A stretch of DNA of 64,000 bases from assembly GCA_002394605.1 (NCBI GenBank), contig DGUI01000018.1:44144-108143 (forward strand), in the 5' to 3' direction. Shown in pieces: positions 41,782 through 49,580 of this stretch (position 1 is its first letter; each line of letters begins with the position of its first letter). Source of the DNA: Mageeibacillus sp. UBA4314 (lineage in GTDB: Bacteria; Bacillota; Clostridia; Saccharofermentanales; Saccharofermentanaceae). The translations under genes and the position numbers were made by a program. The notes below the pieces were generated by a model. The model saw only the letters and a program-made list of their open reading frames with translations. It had not been told where the DNA came from and searched no databases.

Positions 41782-42882
41782 TCAGGAGAACACTATCCCT
41801 GCCAGGGGAGACATCACTATCATGATCAGCGAGAAGCACAGTGAGTTGACTGATATCAGCGTGGCACGTGATGCTTCAGGTATCATGCCGTTCAATGTGA
41901 CGTCCGCTCTTATCTGAAGCAGGTCATCTCCGAAGGCTGAGAAGAATCCGCCAAGTGTCATGATCCACAATACATCCGTAAATGCGGCGCAGGTCCCTGC
42001 AGCTACGATGATAAAGCAGATGATGAATAGACGCTTAAATCCGTCTTTATTCCTGTATCGCGATGCTGCAAACGCGCCGATTATCCCGCCGGTGTACGTA
42101 ATGAACAGCAGCAGTCCCAGCATCAGGTCACCGGCACCCGCATCCTGAAATCTTGCCTGAAGGAAGAACAGGAGGAGAACGTCAACGGCCCCGACCAGCG
42201 AGTTGCCGAATATGAGCCCGACGGCTTTGCGGTTGCCCTTGAGAAAGGATATACTTTCGCGTATGAGGTTCTTGAGCCTTGTTCCGTATGACAGGTTCTT
42301 TTTGGCGAGTATGACCCGGTTCTCATTAAGCGTGAGAGCTACAGCCAGCTGGATCATGGACAGGCACATTCCGAGGATCTGCGCATTGCGATTCCCCATG
42401 ATAAGTGCCAATCCTGCACCGAGTGAGGCAAGGGCGTTGGAGACGCGGTATATCACCGTCTGCGTTGATATGTACCTGTCGTATTTCGCGGTCATTCCCG
42501 ACTCTTTAAGAGTGTCATAGGCAAGGGCGCTGTCGGTGCCGGAGGCAAAGTTATATGAGAGCGCACAGAAGACCATGGACACGACGACGCCTGCGAAAGT
42601 GGATGTAAAACCTAATGCCATGGATGCAATTATGCTGCACATTGCGCCGAGCATGAGGCTCTTTTTCCTGCCGCAAACGTCAGCAAACATTCCCGACGGG
42701 ATCTCTGCGATGATACCGGTTATATGAAACACGGTCTCGGCAATACCGACCTCGACAAGGGTGAACCCGCGTGACACGAGCAGTGCGACCCATGCAGCAC
42801 TTGCCAATGAGATATTTCCAAGGAAATTAAGTGAGTAAAGTTTGCGCAATTGTCTGTGCGCTGCAGTTATCTGATCATTCAT
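41782..42882 (-). CDS. MFS efflux transporter under leader-peptide attenuation
   Basis: 366 residues with about eleven membrane helices. The loop between helices 2 and 3 carries a GMFADVCGRKKSLMLG segment, the MFS signature A (GxxxDrxGrkk). This places it among drug-efflux-like MFS proteins (TetA(40)-like length and style), but the substrate is not readable. AAGGAG before ATG 42882 is part of a U-tailed hairpin. A small leader frame, an alternative antiterminator pairing and a good promoter lie upstream, as in antibiotic-induced resistance genes. It converges with the XRE gene. Confidence 0.87.
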   Translation of the reverse strand: MNDQITAAHRQLRKLYSLNFLGNISLASAAWVALLVSRGFTLVEVGIAETVFHITGIIAEIPSGMFADVCGRKKSLMLGAMCSIIASMALGFTSTFAGVVVSMVFCALSYNFASGTDSALAYDTLKESGMTAKYDRYISTQTVIYRVSNALASLGAGLALIMGNRNAQILGMCLSMIQLAVALTLNENRVILAKKNLSYGTRLKNLIRESISFLKGNRKAVGLIFGNSLVGAVDVLLLFFLQARFQDAGAGDLMLGLLLFITYTGGIIGAFAASRYRNKDGFKRLFIICFIIVAAGTCAAFTDVLWIMTLGGFFSAFGDDLLQIRADVTLNGMIPEASRATLISVNSLCFSLIMIVMSPLAGIVFS

Positions 42883-42927
42883 AAAAAAACTCCTTCATTC
42901 TGATAGTGAATAAAAGGAGTACCATGC
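42883..42927 (-). terminator. Terminator / ribosome-site sequestering hairpin with competing antiterminator arm
   Basis: On the minus strand ACTCCTT (42920-42914) pairs with AAGGAGT (42895-42889), with an inner ATTC/GAAT pair, followed by seven U. The overlapping segment 42927-42915 can instead pair with 42984-42972 inside the leader frame (11 Watson-Crick pairs, one G-U, one mismatch over 13 positions), which would destroy the terminator. Confidence 0.7.
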
Positions 42928-42957
42928 GTTATAACGGGCCTGTAAAGTTCTCTGTTA

Positions 42958-43011
42958 TTACCCGCAAATGGGCATAGTACACCTGTCGGAGTCCTTGTAG
43001 AATCCGTTCAT
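42958..43011 (-). CDS. 17-codon leader peptide of the MFS gene
   Basis: The frame from ATG 43011 reads MNGFYKDSDRCTMPICG and then TAATAA. It spans the 5' strand of the antiterminator pairing, the place where a ribosome would decide the fold. There is no strong ribosome site, so the call rests on the regulatory geometry. A second tiny frame (MVLLLFTIRMKEFFYE, 42925-42875) overlaps the MFS start. Confidence 0.5.
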   Translation of the reverse strand: MNGFYKDSDRCTMPICG

Positions 43012-43078
43012 GAGCTGAATGTTAACCGTTATCCAATACATCAGCGTACTACGCCCCTTTCTTAGATCAGTTGAACAG

Positions 43079-43107
43079 ATTCTACATTCTCATACTTCGA
43101 AAGTCAA
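43079..43107 (-). promoter_or_regulatory. Sigma-A promoter of the MFS leader
   Basis: On the minus strand TTGACT (43107-43102), a 17-bp spacer and TAGAAT (43084-43079). This predicts a leader of roughly 190 nt containing the leader peptide and attenuator. Confidence 0.7.
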
Positions 43108-43180
43108 TCTGCTCATTTGCACCGCGGCTGATATTTTACTATACTTGTAACATAACTTTCTTGATATTGGGAGGAACTTT

Positions 43181-43963
43181 ATGATCAGAAATAAGATGGC
43201 TGAAGCAGTTACCGCCATATGCCTTATAACAACAATGATATCTTCGGGGTGTTCTGCTCCCAAAGCAAATGAGGACACGGCTCCTTCTTCCAATGATACG
43301 ATCCATGCACAGATCCAGCCTGAGGCAGATTCACCGGACTGGGTCAAGGCATTGCCGCAGGCACAGGACAGTTCCGTTACGCAGCTTTTCGTTGTGGCCG
43401 GAATGGATCTGGAAAAGACAACGGCAACGATATCCATGCATGAGAGAGATGCTCAGGGCAACTGGAAGCAGATCCTGTCAACTCCCGGTTTTGTGGGCAG
43501 GAACGGTCTCTGCGCTGATGCGGATCATAAGGAAGGCTGTGGCCAGACCCCGATCGGTGTGTATAAGTTCAATAAGGCTTTCGGCATCGCGGATGACCCC
43601 GGGTGTGCCATTGCTTACACAAAGGTCGATGACGATACCTACTGGTCCGGTGATATGAGAGAAGGCATGCGCTACAATGAGATGGTAAAGCTTTCTGAGA
43701 TGCCGGATCTTGATAAGGATAGCAGTGAGCATATCGTCGATTATGAATATGAGTATCAGTATTGTCTCAACATCAGTTTCAATGAAGACGGAACCGCTGA
43801 CAGGGGATCGGCAATATTCCTTCACTGTTTCGGAAGGGTCAAGCCCCAGACCGGCGGCTGCGTAGCAGTACCGGAATATGTCATGAAGCAGATCATGCAG
43901 AGGGTTAAGCCTGAGTGTGTGGTCGTCATAGATACTTTCGATAAGCTGGGCGCAAGTTTCTGA
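43181..43963 (+). CDS. Lipoprotein with L,D-transpeptidase (YkuD-like) catalytic domain
   Basis: 260 residues. The lipobox SSGCSA places Cys near residue 24. The catalytic domain ends in FLHCFGRVKPQTGGCVAVPE, with the His and the nucleophile Cys of the H-x(n)-GGC[VI]A pattern of the YafK/ErfK-like branch. Such enzymes cross-link peptidoglycan or attach proteins to it, or cleave such links, outside the cell. GGGAGGAAC precedes ATG 43181. The symporter gene starts 11 bp later, so they may share a transcript. The exact reaction is not readable. Confidence 0.85.
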   Translation: MIRNKMAEAVTAICLITTMISSGCSAPKANEDTAPSSNDTIHAQIQPEADSPDWVKALPQAQDSSVTQLFVVAGMDLEKTTATISMHERDAQGNWKQILSTPGFVGRNGLCADADHKEGCGQTPIGVYKFNKAFGIADDPGCAIAYTKVDDDTYWSGDMREGMRYNEMVKLSEMPDLDKDSSEHIVDYEYEYQYCLNISFNEDGTADRGSAIFLHCFGRVKPQTGGCVAVPEYVMKQIMQRVKPECVVVIDTFDKLGASF

Positions 43964-43974
43964 CAGCCGGTCAT

Positions 43975-45648
43975 ATGATACAGAGGTTCGTGGTAAGTTC
44001 TGAAGGTATCGTCCAAGCGGCAAACAGTGTCCGCGGATATCTTGATGCCTGCAGGATCAGGGGGAAGGAACTTACCAGGGCAGTACTTGTCGTGGAAGAG
44101 GCGTTAGGAAGCCTGGTATCCAATTCATCCTGCGGAAGCGGTGAGGAGGAAGACTTCATCGAGATCAAGACGCGCAAGTTTCTTGGCAACATAACGATAG
44201 AACTGTCTGCCCCCGGAACGGAATACGCGCTGGAAGACAACATGGCGTCAGCAGCAGTCGTGATGAACGATGAAGTCGGTCATGACGAGCAGGATCAGAT
44301 CCGCAACATAATATTAAGGTCCCTCACGGATGATCTTAAATATGTTCATAAGAACGGCATCAACAGCATAAAGATGACCATCGTCAAGTCGAAGCAGAAA
44401 CTGTTTTATATGACGGTCGCTGCTCTCATCCTTGCTGTAGGTGCAGGTCTTCTTCTGAGTAATCTTGCACCGTCTTCCTTCAATACCGGACTTGATACGT
44501 ATCTGCTCACGCCGGTCAAGACCATGTTCATGAGCGCGTTGCGGATGATAGTGGCTCCGGTAGTGTTCTTCTCGATCGCAACCTCGGTAGGCCGTTTTAC
44601 GAATCTGTCAGAACTTGGCAAGATCGGCGGAAAGGTGATGGGACTTTATGCGGTAACGACTGTCATCGCGATCTGCGTCGGATTTGGAATGTTCTATCTG
44701 ATACAGCCGGGCGGTTCTGTAGCGGTCCAGACAATGAATGCGCAGGCAGAACAGATCGCGCAGCAGGCGAAGTCGGGCGTATCCCTCCTCGACATGATAG
44801 TCGATATAGTACCGCATGATATAGTAAGCCCTTTCCTCAATTCCAACATGCTCCAGCTGATCTTCCTGGCTGTGATCGTGGGTATTGCAACAGGTCTGAT
44901 CGGCAAGTATTCAGACATCTTAAGATCAGTAATGGAAGCTCTTAACGAACTGTTCCTGAAGATTACGAACATGATCATCAAGGTCATGCCGGTAGTAGTA
45001 TTCTGTTCGATCCTGTCGCTCGTTCTCAGCATAGGAACGGATACCCTGGTATCCGTAGCGGGAATGTTCGGATCATTCCTTTTGGGTCTTGTTGTCATGA
45101 TGATAGTGTATTCCCTCATGATGATACTGATCGCCAGGATCAATCCGCTGCTCTTTCTGCGCAAATATGCGCCTGTCATGCTTCAGGTCTTCAGTCTGAG
45201 TTCCAGCAATGCCTCGATCCCGATCAACATGGAGGCATGTGAGAAGAAGCTGGGAATATCCAGTAAAGTATATGGTCTGTCGATACCTCTCGGCGCCACT
45301 CTCAACATGGATGGCGGGTGCGTGCAGATGGGTATCTTTGTCCTGGCTCTGGCCAAGGTGTATGGAGTGGATGTTCCTGCGGGTTCGCTGATCGCTCTGG
45401 CATTCTCGATCTTCATGATGTCGGTGGGAACGCCCGGTATCCCGTGCGCAAGTCTTGTATGTCTTTCCGCCCTTATGACTCAGCTCGGAGTACCTTCTGA
45501 TGCGATCGTCCTGATCATGGGAATAGCCCCTGTCATGTCGATGTTCCTTACGATGAGTAATTGCCTGGGTGACGTTGCGGTATCGTCGATAGTCGCGAAG
45601 ACAACGGGCGAGATGGATATGAGTATCTACAAGGACAAGACGGTCTGA
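43975..45648 (+). CDS. Sodium/proton:dicarboxylate symporter with N-terminal HATPase-like domain
   Basis: 557 residues. Residues from about 145 to the end form a DAACS transporter (GltP/SstT family): eight membrane helices, two re-entrant hairpins, SSSNASIPINMEAC near 407, and NMDGGCVQMGIF with the metal/substrate-binding NMDG near 438. The first 140 residues are soluble and resemble an RsbW-like HATPase fold (LTRAVLVVEEALGSLVSN in place of the N-box helix), but without clear G boxes, so ATP binding is doubtful. Standard symporters lack this part and are about 400-430 residues. No good ribosome site precedes ATG 43975. The domain may be regulatory. Confidence 0.85.
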   Translation: MIQRFVVSSEGIVQAANSVRGYLDACRIRGKELTRAVLVVEEALGSLVSNSSCGSGEEEDFIEIKTRKFLGNITIELSAPGTEYALEDNMASAAVVMNDEVGHDEQDQIRNIILRSLTDDLKYVHKNGINSIKMTIVKSKQKLFYMTVAALILAVGAGLLLSNLAPSSFNTGLDTYLLTPVKTMFMSALRMIVAPVVFFSIATSVGRFTNLSELGKIGGKVMGLYAVTTVIAICVGFGMFYLIQPGGSVAVQTMNAQAEQIAQQAKSGVSLLDMIVDIVPHDIVSPFLNSNMLQLIFLAVIVGIATGLIGKYSDILRSVMEALNELFLKITNMIIKVMPVVVFCSILSLVLSIGTDTLVSVAGMFGSFLLGLVVMMIVYSLMMILIARINPLLFLRKYAPVMLQVFSLSSSNASIPINMEACEKKLGISSKVYGLSIPLGATLNMDGGCVQMGIFVLALAKVYGVDVPAGSLIALAFSIFMMSVGTPGIPCASLVCLSALMTQLGVPSDAIVLIMGIAPVMSMFLTMSNCLGDVAVSSIVAKTTGEMDMSIYKDKTV

Positions 45649-45654
45649 CGATCC

Positions 45655-47358
45655 TTATTCCTCGGTATCATTCTCTGTATAGTACTTCTCGAACATGGGC
45701 CTTGCAGCTACATAGTAAGGTTCAAGTGCCTTATCGAAATGCTTGCCCATACCTTCCATGATTATCGAATCAGCTTTCTCAAAGCTCATCCTCTCCTTAT
45801 ACACACGTTTGCTCACGAGGGCATCGTAGACATCGGCGATAGCCATGATCCTTGCCTCGATGGGGATCTTATCTCCCTTAAGCCCCTCAGGATAACCTGA
45901 TCCGTCCCACCTCTCATGATGGTAATGAGCCACGTTCTCAGCCAGTACAGCGAACTCTCTGTCTTCAGTGTTCTTCAGTATCTCATGAACGATCCTTCCG
46001 CCTTCCGCAGCATGGGTCTTCATGATATCGAATTCCTCCGGAGTGTATTTGCCGGGCTTCCTCAGTATCTGGTCATCAACTGCGATCTTGCCAAGGTCAT
46101 GCATTGGAGCTGCCTTGATCAGATTGTGGATGAAGGTCTCAGACAGTCCGAGAGAATTATCTTTGCTTATTACGTCAGTCAGTATCCTTATGATGTCACT
46201 AGTCCTTCTGATATGACCGCCGGTAGAATTGTCGCGGCTTTCAACCATGGTTGCCATGCTGAGGATGAGGTTATCGTGCATCGCGACTATGTCTCTTGTC
46301 TTCTCGTCCACCTCCTGCTGAAGCCTGCTGTTGAAGTTGTCCAGGAGCGAGATGTATTTCTGGTTCTCGGTATCGTCAGTGATCATGAACTGGTATCCCC
46401 ATTTCTTCTTCATGCTCACGAGATGATTGACGGTTATCTTGTAGATGCTGTCACCGACTTCCTTGTAGAATGTATTATCCTCGTTGTTAAGTTCGAACTG
46501 TTTGATCCTGTTGCAGATGTTCTTATTGATCCCGGAATCTGCGGGGACCGGTCTGTCAACCTGGAGATCTCTAAGTTCGGGGAAGATCTCCATCGCCAGT
46601 TCGTTGCAGCCGAGGTAATCCATATGGGTATCAAATGATATGAATCCTATGTTGCCTCTCTTCTCGATCGAATCGATGCCTGAACCCGTTATGTCGTAGA
46701 AGTAGATCTTCCTGACGATGATCAGAACGATCACCTGTGCCATTGAGAACGTCGCAGGGATGAGATCCACATTGAGGTCTAATATCCTTCCGCCGAAATA
46801 ACCGAACAGACAGATGATCTCGCCTATGAAGAGCAGTATCAACGATTTGTTGGACACATTATTCTTCCTGATCAGGCTGTAGATTATGGCGATCATCGGT
46901 ATTACGAAGTAGATGACGAGCATCGCCACAAACACAGTATGCATCGGGCCATATACTTTCTTCGTCAGGAACCCTGCTCCGTCTACCGCCTCGAAAGCAA
47001 CGCTCCTATAGAACAGACCGTTCCATCCTACGGTCAGGACACTGCTGTAGACTACAGTGGACAGGACAAGAAAGGCAAAGGTAATGACCTTCGGAAGCCG
47101 GATCTTACAAAGGCTCAATATGCACAGCATAATGAGCAATGACAGATACGTTCCCCCGATATACACAAAGCAGTTGGCTATCAGGGCACCGTCAAGGTCC
47201 TTTGCAACGGACATCAGGACATAACCGACATCGACTATCGGTACGAGAACGAACATCAATGTCACGAGTACGTTGTAGTGCTTATCCCAAACAACGAAAT
47301 ATATACAGAGCAATATCAGTGATATCGCAAGCAGTGTTCCGTAGTAGATAGTGATCAA
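45655..47358 (-). CDS. Membrane HD-GYP domain protein (cyclic-di-GMP phosphodiesterase-like)
   Basis: 567 residues. There are seven to eight helices in the first 225 residues, resembling the histidine-kinase N-terminal 7TM sensor. A PAS-like region (about 235-330) and a short coiled coil follow, then an HD-GYP domain from about 355. HDLGKIAVDD contains the HD pair and HERWDGSGYPEGLKG the GYP loop. HD-GYP enzymes break c-di-GMP or related dinucleotides. The key residues are present, so activity is likely. It is transcribed alone and converges with the symporter gene 6 bp away. Confidence 0.9.
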   Translation of the reverse strand: MITIYYGTLLAISLILLCIYFVVWDKHYNVLVTLMFVLVPIVDVGYVLMSVAKDLDGALIANCFVYIGGTYLSLLIMLCILSLCKIRLPKVITFAFLVLSTVVYSSVLTVGWNGLFYRSVAFEAVDGAGFLTKKVYGPMHTVFVAMLVIYFVIPMIAIIYSLIRKNNVSNKSLILLFIGEIICLFGYFGGRILDLNVDLIPATFSMAQVIVLIIVRKIYFYDITGSGIDSIEKRGNIGFISFDTHMDYLGCNELAMEIFPELRDLQVDRPVPADSGINKNICNRIKQFELNNEDNTFYKEVGDSIYKITVNHLVSMKKKWGYQFMITDDTENQKYISLLDNFNSRLQQEVDEKTRDIVAMHDNLILSMATMVESRDNSTGGHIRRTSDIIRILTDVISKDNSLGLSETFIHNLIKAAPMHDLGKIAVDDQILRKPGKYTPEEFDIMKTHAAEGGRIVHEILKNTEDREFAVLAENVAHYHHERWDGSGYPEGLKGDKIPIEARIMAIADVYDALVSKRVYKERMSFEKADSIIMEGMGKHFDKALEPYYVAARPMFEKYYTENDTEE

Positions 47359-47447
47359 GATCAGATCTCCGCTTCTTTGTTTATTAAGTAATTATAGCAC
47401 ACGCGCGTCTTATTGACTTATATGGTTATTTTCCATATTATTGCGAT

Positions 47448-48824
47448 ATGACGACACAAAGATCCGGCAGTTCAAAAAAGGAGTTCATAGTCAGGACAGT
47501 GGTATTCATCCTGTTCCTGGCTCTTAACCTGTGGTTCATCCTTATCCACGAACCGTGGCGTGATGAGATCCATGCCTGGCTGATGGCGAAGTACATGTCT
47601 CCTGTCGAGATGATAGAGTTCAGCAGTTATGAAGGCCATCCCTTGCTGTGGCACTTCATGCTGATGCCTTTCGCCAAGCTCGGGGCTCCGGTATGGACGA
47701 TGCATGTCATAAGCTATATTACGGTTGCAGCAAGTGCTTATCTTATGCTGTTCAAGACGAAGATGAACTACATCGTCCAGTCTGTCATTGTTTTGTTTGT
47801 TCCCTTTATATTCATCTACTCGTCGGTCGCGCGTAATTACTGTCTGATACTGTTGCTTACGATGATCATCGCAGTCATGTACGATGACCGATATAAGCAT
47901 CCTTTTCTGTACAGCATACCCATAGCATTAATGGTGTTCACGCACGGATGTGCATGGGGTCTTGTTGCAGGACTTACGGTCACGTTCCATATCTACGAAT
48001 TGTACAGGGTGATCACCGGTAAGGTCAGGAAGGCTGACAGCAAGGTGATCCAGACCACTGCAGGGCTTGCGGTGATCGCCATTTCCAGTATCACTGCCGT
48101 CATGACGATATACAGCAGCAGGAGTGTTGGGTACTTCTCCGGAGGTGACGGCAAGACTGACATTACCATCCTGTCGATGGTGCTCATCATGGTAATGGCA
48201 ATTGTGATCACCATCCTGATGAAGGGGAAGATCTGGAGAGAGACAGTAGTCCTCGTTATGGCATATGCCTTCATGATCGTCATATATAAGATCTCATATT
48301 CGAGCGTTATACTTCAGAGACTCCTGCTGATACAGGTATTCCTGCTCCTGTTCGTGATATGCATCAGGCAGGATGACAATAAGAAGATCAATGTGGCGGC
48401 GCTTACAGTATATTTTCTGTCGTTCCTGGTGAGCGGAGCGGTATTCGATACTTTCGAAGCCGTCAGATGGGATGTGACGGGACATTATTCTTCTGCTGAA
48501 GAGATGGCAGATTATATCAACCGGAACCTGCCTGATGAGGATATGATACTGGTCGATGCGGGCATATATGCGCAGACAATGGTTCCCTACACGGATAAGA
48601 AACTGTACGATATCAATTATAAAGAGTATATTACTGATTCCCTGTATTGCATGGACGACACGGATGCGATATATGCTGCCATATTTGACATTCCGAAGCA
48701 TCCTGAATACAAGGGCAGATACCTTGTGCTGCGTTACAGGATCGAGAATTCGCCTTTCGATGAGATCTACAGGACAAGTGATTCGTATACCGGTGAGGAG
48801 TTTACGCTGTTCTTCATCAAATGA
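47448..48824 (+). CDS. GT-C-type polytopic membrane protein, putative glycosyltransferase
   Basis: 458 residues with about ten membrane helices. The first outside loop contains EPWRDEIHAWLMAKYMSP and EGHPLLWH, a pattern (D/E pair after helix 1) seen in GT-C lipid-linked-sugar transferases. The C-terminal 110 residues form a soluble outer domain. No clear ribosome site is seen before ATG 47448. It lies next to the pilus operon in the same direction, but a 110-bp gap with its own AT-rich promoter-like sequence separates them, so a link to pilus glycosylation is only a possibility. Confidence 0.65.
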   Translation: MTTQRSGSSKKEFIVRTVVFILFLALNLWFILIHEPWRDEIHAWLMAKYMSPVEMIEFSSYEGHPLLWHFMLMPFAKLGAPVWTMHVISYITVAASAYLMLFKTKMNYIVQSVIVLFVPFIFIYSSVARNYCLILLLTMIIAVMYDDRYKHPFLYSIPIALMVFTHGCAWGLVAGLTVTFHIYELYRVITGKVRKADSKVIQTTAGLAVIAISSITAVMTIYSSRSVGYFSGGDGKTDITILSMVLIMVMAIVITILMKGKIWRETVVLVMAYAFMIVIYKISYSSVILQRLLLIQVFLLLFVICIRQDDNKKINVAALTVYFLSFLVSGAVFDTFEAVRWDVTGHYSSAEEMADYINRNLPDEDMILVDAGIYAQTMVPYTDKKLYDINYKEYITDSLYCMDDTDAIYAAIFDIPKHPEYKGRYLVLRYRIENSPFDEIYRTSDSYTGEEFTLFFIK

Positions 48825-48934
48825 CGGCAAAAGCCCATTTTTTAACGGATTGACTCCCTTTTGTCACATTTCTAACACATTTCATTTGTACAATTACACT
48901 ATCCATACTTGGAGAAGTATGCGTTGAGGTGTAA

Positions 48935-49576
48935 TTGGAATTGGAGAAAGAAGACTTAAAGAATCTTAGCCGCAAGGAACTGGTCGACGTCGTCTACAAC
49001 ATGATTGACGAGGAGAACAGTGATCCCGGGATGCGCCCTTTGCCTGCTGAAGTCGCAGGTGAGCGCAGAAGGCTGCGCCAGCGTGCGAGATTAAGACGCA
49101 AGCTTCTTACGACACTGGGCATCCTTACAGTGGTTGCTGCAGCGGCAGTTCTTCTCTCGACATTCTTATTCCCTGTCATTCAGGTAACAGGCGACAGCAT
49201 GGAGCCTACATTGACAGACGGGGATGTTCTCGTACTCCTCAACACAAACAGTTATAAAGGCGGTCAGCTCTGCTGCGTTGCCTGGCAGAACAAACTGTTG
49301 ATCAAGCGTGTCATAGCACTGTCCGGCGATCAGGTCGATATCGATCAGAGCGGCAATGTCACAGTGAACGGACAGGCGTTGGATGAACCTTATGTTACCG
49401 AGAAGAGCCTTGGTGAGTGTGATATCGAATTTCCTTATCAGGTTCCGGAAGGAAAGGTTTTCGTGATGGGAGACAGGAGGGCCTCCTCGATCGACAGCAG
49501 GAGTTCTGCGATTGGATGCGTCGGCGATGATCAGATTGTCGGGCGCGTGCTCTTCAAAGTATGGCCGATAGGATGA
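48935..49576 (+). CDS. lepB: Signal peptidase I of the pilus operon
   Basis: 213 residues from a TTG start at 48935 supported by GAGG 5 nt upstream. A cytoplasmic basic N-terminus (about 1-65) is unusually long. One membrane helix follows at 67-88, then the catalytic Ser motif GDSMEPT near 96, Lys motif LIKRVIALSGD near 127 and GDRRASSIDSR near 180. It cleaves signal peptides of exported proteins. Pilus clusters often carry a dedicated SipA-like peptidase, some inactive, but here Ser and Lys are both present. It is the first gene of the operon. Confidence 0.92.
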   Translation: MELEKEDLKNLSRKELVDVVYNMIDEENSDPGMRPLPAEVAGERRRLRQRARLRRKLLTTLGILTVVAAAAVLLSTFLFPVIQVTGDSMEPTLTDGDVLVLLNTNSYKGGQLCCVAWQNKLLIKRVIALSGDQVDIDQSGNVTVNGQALDEPYVTEKSLGECDIEFPYQVPEGKVFVMGDRRASSIDSRSSAIGCVGDDQIVGRVLFKVWPIG

Positions 49577-49580
49577 GAAG

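Noticed and set aside
45916..46638. 240-codon frame opposite the HD-GYP gene
   Set aside because: Antisense to a gene with intact HD and GYP motifs; a shadow of its codon bias.
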